Origin: Myxococcales bacterium
GTDB lineage: Bacteria; Myxococcota_A; Polyangia; Polyangiales; Polyangiaceae
Length of the DNA stretch: 5,538 bases
Direction of reading: 5' to 3'
Assembly (NCBI GenBank): GCA_023248785.1
Contig: JAHFDX010000292.1
Location: forward strand, 1 to 5,538
Below the pieces are notes generated by a model. That model was given only the letters and a program-made list of their open reading frames with translations, was not told the DNA's origin and ran no database searches. Position 1 is the first letter of the stretch; each line of letters starts with the position of its first letter. Of this stretch, positions 1-5,040 are shown piece by piece. Both the position numbers and the translations under genes were made by a program.

Positions 1-1839
1 CGCGGTTTCGTTGTCAGCGGGCGCATTGTCTCCGTCGACCAACACGTGCGATCGGTACACCCTCTTCGCAGGGTCGATGATGTACGGCAAAACGTCCGCG
101 AGCAGCTTGTTGCTCTCTTTGATGCGGATGTCGAGTCACTCGCGCGCGCTCTGGTCTTGGGCGAGAGCGATCTCGATGAAACGACCTTGGACGACTTTCG
201 AGCAAGTGGCCTTCTGCATTTGTTGGCCGTTTCTGGAATGCATCTTGTGCTCGTCGTCGCGAGTATGGTGCGCCTCCTTCAAGCATGTCTTGCACGTGTT
301 ACGTGCCTCAGTCGGCGTTACGATACGCGAACATTCGCATTCAGTTTTGGGATCGGTCTCGCATGGCTGTACGCAGACTTCGCAGGCGGAAGTGGTTCTG
401 CTCAACGCGCCGCATGGATGCTGACGTTCGCATGGCTCGCACCGCTCTTTGGACGGCGTCCGTCGGCTCTTCGCGCTTATGGCCTCTCGCTCGCAGCAGG
501 ATGGTGCGTCGACCCGGTCGTTGCGCTCGATATATCCTTCACCCTTTCAGCGGCTGCAACCGGCGGTCTCGTTTGGATGACCAGGAGCACGACCAAACCC
601 TCGCTGATGGGTTACGTTTCCAGTTCGTTTCGCGCCACGTGCGCAGCCACTGTGCCCTGCGTGCCACTGCTTGCCACGCTCAACTCGACTTTGTCGATTG
701 GAACGCTGGTGGTCAACCTCATTGCCATTCCACTCGGTGAACTGCTGGCGTTGCCCGCCTGCCTTCTGGTCCCGGTCATTCCGGAAACGCACGTAGCGGT
801 TGGAATATCCGACGTCGGCTCCCGCGCCCTTCGGGCACTTACAGCCCTCGCCCACCAAACGGCCTCGCTGCCGATGCTTCGCACCGAATTGCCCACAATG
901 ACGCCATGGCGAATGGCCGCCTTCGCGATCGCACTTGTAGCAACTGCTGTGTCGCGTGCACACGCACGCGTCTTCTCATTACTCTTCGCGTGCGTCGTCT
1001 TCTTCGTTGGACGCCCTTCCACCATCGAAGACCCTCAAGACACACTCAGCACCCTTCACCTTGATGTCGGCCAAGGCGATTCAACCCTGTTGCGTTCACC
1101 AAACGGCCTCGTTTGGCTCATCGACGGCGGGGGCACCATCGGTTCGACATTCGATATGGGTGCGCGCGTGATTGGCCCCTCACTTCGGTCGCTGGGAGTT
1201 TCCCGCATCGATATCGTCGTGGTCTCGCACCCACACCCTGACCACTACGGCGGTCTCTTGCACGGCACGGACGGCATCGCGATCGGCGAAGTGTGGGACA
1301 CCGGCCAAGCACAGGCAGAGCACCCGGATGGTTCATACAACATGTGGCTGCAAGGCCTTGCAGATCGAGGCGTTCGCGTTCGTCATCCGAGAGAGCTATG
1401 CGGAAGCCATACCGTGGGAGGGACGATCGTTCGTGTCCTGTGGCCGTGTCCGGACGTTGACGCTGCGCGGGGCGAAAACGACAACTCGTTCGTCATCCAA
1501 TACGAACTAAAAGACGTTCGCCTGCTTTTTGTTGGCGATGCTGAGTTGGAGACCGAGACGCACTTGCTTCGGAAGTACGGCTCTGATCTGCACGCCAACC
1601 TGCTCAAGGTGGGGCATCATGGGAGTGCAACATCCTCCTCGGAAGGGTGGATTGCCGCCGTGCGCCCCAAGGTGGCCGTCATCTCAAGCGGAATACGCAA
1701 TCGCTTCGGCCACCCGAACCCAGGTGTTATCGACCGTTTGGAGCGCAACGGCACACGCGTGATGCGGACCGCCACCCTCGGCGCCATTCGCGTCGAAACC
1801 AACGGACTCCATTTGCATGCAGAAGGTCTCGGGTGGTGA
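1..1839 (+). CDS. comEC: ComEC/Rec2-family DNA internalization channel, 5'-truncated by window edge
   Basis: Inner-membrane channel that passes single-stranded DNA into the cytoplasm during natural transformation. The frame is open from base 1, so the gene starts upstream; the GTG at 46 is internal, not a real start. About 612 codons are visible against a usual 700-850, and the missing part is the N-terminal OB-fold-like domain. Counting codons from base 1, the competence domain carries the family signature SGLLHLLAVSGMH (69-81), followed by hydrophobic segments up to about codon 335, including the FDVxF-like ALDISFTLS stretch. The C-terminal metallo-beta-lactamase-like domain begins at DVGQGDS (355-361) and keeps the metal-site motifs SHPHPDH (409-415), GDAE (512-515), HHGS (539-542) and FGHPN (569-573). 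Its nuclease-like motifs therefore look intact. The gene ends in TGA, 29 bases before hpt on the same strand, so co-transcription is possible. The family call is secure; whether this strain is competent is unknown. Confidence 0.95.
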   Translation, partial: RGFVVSGRIVSVDQHVRSVHPLRRVDDVRQNVREQLVALFDADVESLARALVLGESDLDETTLDDFRASGLLHLLAVSGMHLVLVVASMVRLLQACLARVTCLSRRYDTRTFAFSFGIGLAWLYADFAGGSGSAQRAAWMLTFAWLAPLFGRRPSALRAYGLSLAAGWCVDPVVALDISFTLSAAATGGLVWMTRSTTKPSLMGYVSSSFRATCAATVPCVPLLATLNSTLSIGTLVVNLIAIPLGELLALPACLLVPVIPETHVAVGISDVGSRALRALTALAHQTASLPMLRTELPTMTPWRMAAFAIALVATAVSRAHARVFSLLFACVVFFVGRPSTIEDPQDTLSTLHLDVGQGDSTLLRSPNGLVWLIDGGGTIGSTFDMGARVIGPSLRSLGVSRIDIVVVSHPHPDHYGGLLHGTDGIAIGEVWDTGQAQAEHPDGSYNMWLQGLADRGVRVRHPRELCGSHTVGGTIVRVLWPCPDVDAARGENDNSFVIQYELKDVRLLFVGDAELETETHLLRKYGSDLHANLLKVGHHGSATSSSEGWIAAVRPKVAVISSGIRNRFGHPNPGVIDRLERNGTRVMRTATLGAIRVETNGLHLHAEGLGW

Positions 1840-1856
1840 GCGCCGATCGACCGTGA

Positions 1857-1862
1857 TATGCC
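1857..1862 (+). promoter_or_regulatory. Possible -10-like box (TATGCC) at hpt start
   Basis: TATGCC lies 6 bases before the hpt ATG, the spacing of the TANNNT boxes at other starts in this window, but its last base is C rather than T. The five-base inverted repeat ATGCC-CGC-GGCAT (1858-1870) overlaps it and the start codon. hpt may simply be read from the comEC transcript. Confidence 0.2.
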
Positions 1863-1868
1863 CGCGGC

Positions 1869-2393
1869 ATGAGCGAGCGGATCGTGACAATGATATCGGC
1901 CGAGCAAATCGCAACCCGGGTGAAAGAACTCGGTGACCTGATCTCACGCGACTACAAAGATGGTTCGGTTGTCCTTGTGTGTGTGCTCAAAGGCAGTTTC
2001 ATTTTTGCGGCGGACTTGGCGAGGCACATCACGGTTCCGACGAGAATCGACTTCCTAGGCACCCGCTCGTACGGCGAAGGGACCGAAACGAGCGGAGTCG
2101 TTCAAATCACGCAAGATCTCTCGAAGCCCATCGTCAACGAGGCCGTCCTGCTCATTGAGGACATCGTCGATACCGGTCTCACCATTGCGCACCTGATCGA
2201 TCTTCTTCGCACGCGCGGTCCGCGGTCGGTCAAAGTAGCTTCCTTGCTGCACAAGCCGGCAAGGGCACGCGTTCAAGTGCAAGTCGACTACTTGGGATTT
2301 ACGATCGAAGACAAGTTCGTCGTCGGCTACGGCCTCGACTTTGGTGAGCGATACCGCAATTTACCGTATATCGGCGTCGTCGAACGCGACTAA
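1869..2393 (+). CDS. hpt: Hypoxanthine phosphoribosyltransferase
   Basis: Purine salvage enzyme of the cytoplasm that joins hypoxanthine (often also guanine) to PRPP, giving IMP (or GMP) and pyrophosphate. The 174-residue length is typical of bacterial HPRT. Visible motifs are the LKGSFIF loop (40-46), the flexible-loop Ser-Tyr pair S67-Y68 in SYGEG, the PRPP-binding motif VLLIEDIVDTGLT (93-105) with E97, D98 and D101, the purine-contacting lysine K129 in LLHKPAR, and the C-terminal DKFVVGYGLDFGERYRNLPYIGV region (148-170). The ATG at 1869 is chosen because the family normally begins a few residues before an E/R-I-hydrophobic stretch, and the frame is closed upstream by TGA at 1854. The ATG at 1890 is an alternative that would remove seven residues. 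No Shine-Dalgarno sequence precedes the start. The gene follows comEC by 29 bases and converges on the zinc-ribbon gene. All catalytic residues are present. Confidence 0.96.
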   Translation: MSERIVTMISAEQIATRVKELGDLISRDYKDGSVVLVCVLKGSFIFAADLARHITVPTRIDFLGTRSYGEGTETSGVVQITQDLSKPIVNEAVLLIEDIVDTGLTIAHLIDLLRTRGPRSVKVASLLHKPARARVQVQVDYLGFTIEDKFVVGYGLDFGERYRNLPYIGVVERD

Positions 2394-2405
2394 GGCGCTC
2401 CGCCT
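2393..2405. terminator. Short inverted repeat between convergent hpt and zinc-ribbon genes
   Basis: AGGCG-CTC-CGCCT forms a five-base-pair GC-rich stem with a three-base loop directly at the hpt stop codon, in the only gap (17 bases) before the convergent zinc-ribbon stop. No T-run follows on either strand, so it is at best a weak, bidirectional terminator. Confidence 0.2.
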
Positions 2406-2410
2406 AAGGT

Positions 2411-2674
2411 TCACGAATCATCGTCGTCGGAGAAACTACCGCTCGCATCACCGCCTGCGTCGCCACCAAAGAAGTCGCCATCTGAATCGTCGCTCGTGAC
2501 CGAGTCGACGTGACCACTCACCTCCTCTGCTGCGTTCCCCGCGCACTCTCCGTGATCAAACGGTTGTTCGGGCGCCACGTGGGAGTGCTCCACCCAGACG
2601 TCGTGATGGTGTGAACCTCGCGCGATCCAACTGCCCACAGCAGCACCCGCCGCTGCACCCAAAACGGCGCGGCA
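2411..2674 (-). pseudogene. Displaced C-terminal tail of the zinc-ribbon protein, in the -1 frame
   Basis: From about 2674 down to TGA at 2411 the minus strand encodes a different, more protein-like sequence in the frame one base behind the zinc-ribbon frame. It starts with a Gly/Ala-rich glycine-zipper-like stretch (VLGAAAGAAVGSW). A histidine cluster (GSHHHDVW) follows, and then an acidic Gly/Ser/Asp tail ending in SDDDDS. Zinc-ribbon proteins of Myxococcota and relatives often end in such a G/S/D-rich tail, which is why I read this as the true C-terminus. This frame is closed by TGA near 2728, so it cannot be an independent longer gene; its only early start codon would be the TTG at 2662. 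Joined to the upstream part it gives a protein of roughly 197 residues. The cause could be a real mutation, programmed -1 frameshifting at the TTTT run (2661-2664), or a sequencing error in the GC-rich stretch. Confidence 0.6.
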
Positions 2675-3003
2675 GCGTTTCCCACCATATGTGCATTCTG
2701 CATCGATTCGGCGTGACGGCGTTGCGCTTCAAGCTGTGCTTTACGCTCCGTCGACCCCGCGAACGCCTCATGGCACGACAAGCACGACGGCTGATTGTAC
2801 GGCGATACCTGCCCACAAAAAATGCACTGAACCACGATCCATCCGTTGCACTGCACACACCGGCTCGCGCCCCACACGTTGAGCGTTTGGCACGTGGGGC
2901 AAGGAATCGCGCCTGCTGCGAGCGCGGCACTGACGGGGCGTTTGCAGAAACGACACGTTACAAATCCTGGGGTGGTGGGGGCTCCACACAACTCGCAGTT
3001 CAT
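2518..3003 (-). CDS. Triple zinc-ribbon protein, N-terminal part in the frame as read (apparent frameshift near its C-terminus)
   Basis: Small cysteine-rich protein of unknown function. Starting at the ATG at 3003, six CxxC pairs occur at residues 3/6, 17/20, 35/38, 49/52, 60/63 and 74/77, which fits three consecutive four-cysteine zinc ribbons. A charged helical stretch (about 85-105, STERKAQLEAQ and on) follows. Zinc ribbons of this kind bind protein or nucleic acid, but no partner can be read from the sequence. The frame continues to TGA at 2518 (161 residues), but after about residue 111 it becomes Arg/Trp-rich and looks like out-of-frame translation. The natural tail lies in the -1 frame (separate entry). 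The frame is open further upstream to 3084, but the cysteine pattern begins right at MNCELC, so the start at 3003 is preferred. There is no Shine-Dalgarno sequence; a TACTCT box lies 6 bases upstream. The gene diverges from the pilT-like gene across 56 bases. Confidence 0.75.
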   Translation of the reverse strand: MNCELCGAPTTPGFVTCRFCKRPVSAALAAGAIPCPTCQTLNVWGASRCVQCNGWIVVQCIFCGQVSPYNQPSCLSCHEAFAGSTERKAQLEAQRRHAESMQNAHMVGNAAAPFWVQRRVLLWAVGSREVHTITTSGWSTPTWRPNNRLITESARGTQQRR

Positions 3004-3009
3004 CGCCAC

Positions 3010-3015
3010 AGAGTA
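3010..3015 (-). promoter_or_regulatory. Putative -10 box (TACTCT) for the zinc-ribbon gene, near-leaderless
   Basis: On the minus strand TACTCT lies exactly 6 bases before the ATG at 3003. No Shine-Dalgarno sequence is seen between it and the start. A box at this distance would place transcription start at or within a base or two of the ATG. I see no good -35 hexamer at normal spacing. The box falls inside a 9-base tandem repeat. Confidence 0.35.
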
Positions 3016-3027
3016 ACCAGAGTCACC
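3010..3027. repeat. Imperfect 9-base tandem repeat in the divergent gap
   Basis: AGAGTAACC (3010-3018) is followed directly by AGAGTCACC (3019-3027), matching at eight of nine positions. It sits in the 56-base gap between the divergent zinc-ribbon and pilT-like genes, next to the zinc-ribbon start. It could be a pair of binding half-sites or a chance duplication. Confidence 0.4.
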
Positions 3028-3047
3028 TTTCGACGCGAGCAGGCTGA

Positions 3048-3053
3048 TACACT
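3048..3053 (+). promoter_or_regulatory. Putative -10 box (TACACT) for the pilT-like gene, near-leaderless
   Basis: TACACT lies exactly 6 bases before the GTG start at 3060, with a pyrimidine/C-rich spacer (CGCCCC) that cannot act as a Shine-Dalgarno sequence. It matches the TANNNT consensus of leaderless promoters. No convincing -35 element is seen about 17 bases upstream. Confidence 0.35.
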
Positions 3054-3059
3054 CGCCCC

Positions 3060-4115
3060 GTGACCGCATTTGCTGACCCCGCATTCTTCCATCAGCTTTT
3101 GGGCAAAGCGGTATCGGCCCACGCCACCGACATCCACCTCAAGGTGGGTCAACCTCCGGGTGCGCGGATTCGGGGCGATATGGTTTATTTCAAAACCGAT
3201 CGCATTGCCGCCGACGACACGGAAGCGATCGCACGGCACATTGTCAGAAATCCAAAGGTGCGCGACGCCCTCGACACGCTTCAGGAGTACGACACCTCGT
3301 ACGAGGTACCCGACGTCGGACGCTTTCGGGTGAATCTCTATCGCCAGCGGTCGAGCCTCGCCGCCGTCATGCGCTACATCCCAACGACGGTGCCGAACGT
3401 GTACGATCTTGGCCTGCCCGGGGTCGCGCGTGAACTTGCCGAAAAGCCCAATGGGCTCGTGCTCGTGACGGGAGCCGCGGGTCACGGCAAGTCCACGTCG
3501 ATCGCCGCCATGATTGGGCACCTCAACACGACGAAGCCGCTCCATATCGTCACTATCGAAGATCCAATTGAATACGTGCACACCGATCAACAATCCTCCA
3601 TCAGCCAACGCGAGGTCGGGCTCGACACGGGAGGCTTTGCTCAAGCCCTACGCGCCGCCCTTAGGCAGGATCCGGACGTAATTTTCGTCGGCGAGATTCG
3701 CGACGACGAAACGATGGAGGTTGCTCTAAAGGCGGCTGAAACCGGGCACCTGGTCATGTCGACGCTTCACACGCCCGACGCAACGCGCACCGTCACGCGC
3801 ATGTTGGCCCTCATGAAGGGTGACGCAGTCGAGAATCGGACGCGCATCGCGAGCGCGCTTCAAGGGATCATTGCCCAACGCCTTCTTCCGCGATCGGACG
3901 GTCAAGGGGTCATTCTTGCCACCGAGATCCTCGTCGCCACGCTGCTCGTCCGCGATGCCATTCGGCGCCCCGAAAACAATCCACCGCTCAAAGCGCTGAT
4001 GGAAAAAGGGGTTCATCCGTACGGCATGCGGACATTGCAAATGCACCTCGACCAGTTACTTGAACACGGGTTTCTTAGCGATGAAGCCGTGCGGGAAGCT
4101 CTCGGGCAGACGTAG
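3060..4115 (+). CDS. pilT: PilT-like type IV pilus retraction ATPase
   Basis: Cytoplasmic hexameric ATPase of the PilT/GspE secretion superfamily; PilT proteins depolymerise pilin to retract type IV pili for twitching and DNA uptake. The 351 residues match PilT length. Visible are the N-terminal PAS-like half beginning ASDxHL-like (ATDIHLKVG, 22-30), a Walker A motif GAAGHGKST (138-146), the Asp box TIEDPIEYVH (165-174), Walker B DPDVIFVGEIRD (204-215) and the His box GHLVMSTLHT (229-238). Walker A departs from the usual GPTGSGKST, and the PilT motif AIRNLIRE is diverged to roughly LVRDAIRR (296-303). A PilU-type paralogue or a specialised retraction ATPase therefore cannot be excluded. The start is GTG at 3060, with no Shine-Dalgarno sequence and a TACACT box 6 bases upstream. 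The gene stands alone; no pilB, pilC or pilin gene is in view. It ends 8 bases from the convergent mqnD-like stop. Confidence 0.92.
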   Translation: MTAFADPAFFHQLLGKAVSAHATDIHLKVGQPPGARIRGDMVYFKTDRIAADDTEAIARHIVRNPKVRDALDTLQEYDTSYEVPDVGRFRVNLYRQRSSLAAVMRYIPTTVPNVYDLGLPGVARELAEKPNGLVLVTGAAGHGKSTSIAAMIGHLNTTKPLHIVTIEDPIEYVHTDQQSSISQREVGLDTGGFAQALRAALRQDPDVIFVGEIRDDETMEVALKAAETGHLVMSTLHTPDATRTVTRMLALMKGDAVENRTRIASALQGIIAQRLLPRSDGQGVILATEILVATLLVRDAIRRPENNPPLKALMEKGVHPYGMRTLQMHLDQLLEHGFLSDEAVREALGQT

Positions 4116-4123
4116 CATCCTTA

Positions 4124-4987
4124 TTAAGGTGCAAATTCGGGGAGCACGCGCGCCTCACACAATCTCGCGTCATACCCGCGGCTGAGAAGCTGCTCGATCG
4201 CGAGCTGCACGTCGGCACGCATGGCGCGCGTGTCCTCGTTTGCGTACATCGAAAGATACTGATCAAGTTGCGTAGGGGTGAGGGCCACATCAGCCCGCCC
4301 TTCCGCTAAAGCTAACTCGACCATCACCTGCTCGCGATGCTCGAGTGCCCACTCAATCGATCGTCGACACAAATCGGAAACGCGTGTGATGCAATCGTCA
4401 CCAAGTGAGCGACGAATGGCGTTGCCTCCAAGAGGCAACGGAAGTCCTAAGGTCAACTCTGCCCACAAGATCCCCAGATCGCCCACTAAGGAAAAGTCCT
4501 CGTCGGCAAACGTGAGGCGGCCTTCGTGAATCACGAGTGCTGCATCCACGACCCCCGTTCGAAGTGCGTCGAATACCCGAGAAAATGGCGCGATAGGAAT
4601 GACGACCGGAAAAAACTCGGGGACGAGCATTCGGAGGACCCAGTACGCCGTTGTATGAAGACCGGGGACTCCAATGCGCGCGCCTCGCAATGATTCGAGC
4701 GAACGTCCCTGCAGCGAAACAATGGCAGGCCCGTAACCGCGACCTATGGACATGCCGTGCGGCAGAAGAAGGTATGCCTCCGAAACCGTTGCATAGCGCG
4801 CAATCGAAATAGCAATCACGTCGTCTTGCACAACGGCTGCGCGTTCGTTGAGCGCCTGCGTATCCGCACGCTCGGAAACAAAGCGAAAGTCGGGGTCACT
4901 CACGTGCCCCGAAAGCAACGGCCAAAACATAAACAGGTCATCGCTATCGGGAGAAAAAGCAAGGCGTATGAGCCGACCCATGCCCAT
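4124..4987 (-). CDS. mqnD: MqnD-like 1,4-dihydroxy-6-naphthoate synthase (menaquinone, futalosine pathway)
   Basis: MqnD cleaves cyclic dehypoxanthine futalosine to 1,4-dihydroxy-6-naphthoate on the alternative route to menaquinone; the fold is that of a periplasmic-binding protein but the enzyme is cytoplasmic. The 287-residue length fits. Family features are SPDSDDLFMF (12-21, where classical MqnD has SPCPND), GRGYGPAIV (82-90), IGVPGLHTTAYW (105-116), VIHEGRLTF (152-160), DLGILW (170-175) and LPLPLGGNAIRR (182-193). H154 aligns with the catalytic histidine of Thermus MqnD. No signal peptide is seen, which argues against a transporter-binding protein. The SPDSDD variant and the absence of other mqn genes nearby leave room for a related MqnA/MqnD-family role. 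Two in-frame ATGs are possible, 4987 and 4981; the second has AGGA at a 7-base spacing and is the better ribosomal start. The gene ends in tandem TAA TAA codons. Confidence 0.85.
   Translation of the reverse strand: MGMGRLIRLAFSPDSDDLFMFWPLLSGHVSDPDFRFVSERADTQALNERAAVVQDDVIAISIARYATVSEAYLLLPHGMSIGRGYGPAIVSLQGRSLESLRGARIGVPGLHTTAYWVLRMLVPEFFPVVIPIAPFSRVFDALRTGVVDAALVIHEGRLTFADEDFSLVGDLGILWAELTLGLPLPLGGNAIRRSLGDDCITRVSDLCRRSIEWALEHREQVMVELALAEGRADVALTPTQLDQYLSMYANEDTRAMRADVQLAIEQLLSRGYDARLCEARVLPEFAP
4420..4440. repeat. Perfect 9-base-pair inverted repeat inside mqnD
   Basis: CGTTGCCTC (4420-4428), a CAA loop (4429-4431) and GAGGCAACG (4432-4440) form a perfect stem-loop. It lies in the codons for the conserved LPLPLGGNA motif of the MqnD-like protein, so coding constraint may explain it. 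No T-run follows on either strand. It could still be a stable mRNA hairpin or a palindromic binding site. Confidence 0.5.
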
Positions 4988-4993
4988 GTCCTA
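4988..4993 (-). promoter_or_regulatory. TAGGAC upstream of mqnD: ribosome binding site or -10-like box deciding the start
   Basis: On the minus strand TAGGAC touches the first ATG (4987) and lies 6 bases before the second ATG (4981). Read as a Shine-Dalgarno sequence, its AGGA is too close to the first ATG and well placed (7 bases) for the second. Read as a TANNNT-like box, its last base is off consensus. Either reading favours translation from 4981, shortening the protein by two residues. Confidence 0.35.
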
Positions 4994-5027
4994 GCGCCGC
5001 GGCACGCATAAGGCGAGCCCCCAGTGC

Positions 5028-5033
5028 TACCGT
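5028..5033 (+). promoter_or_regulatory. Putative -10 box (TACCGT) for the FAH-family gene, near-leaderless
   Basis: TACCGT lies 7 bases before the ATG at 5041, and the bases between it and the start contain no Shine-Dalgarno match. It resembles the boxes before the pilT-like and zinc-ribbon genes. If it is a -10 element, the alternative GTG at 5032 cannot be the start. Confidence 0.3.
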
Positions 5034-5040
5034 GACCATC

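Noticed and set aside
46..48. GTG at 46 as the start of comEC
   Set aside because: The frame is open to base 1 and the protein would lack the usual N-terminal domain, so this is an internal valine of a gene cut by the window edge.
2611..3063. 150-codon plus-strand open frame opposite the zinc-ribbon gene
   Set aside because: It lies antisense to a region with a clear six-CxxC pattern, has no recognisable domain, and its Arg/His/Pro-rich composition is that of a shadow frame.
3000..3084. Upstream extension of the zinc-ribbon frame to 3084
   Set aside because: The extra 27 residues would overlap the pilT-like start, and the family-like MNCELC beginning at 3003 has its own well-placed TACTCT box.
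3000..3644. 214-codon minus-strand open frame opposite the pilT-like gene
   Set aside because: It is antisense to strongly conserved PilT coding sequence, shows no family motif and would overlap the zinc-ribbon start; it is a GC-driven shadow.
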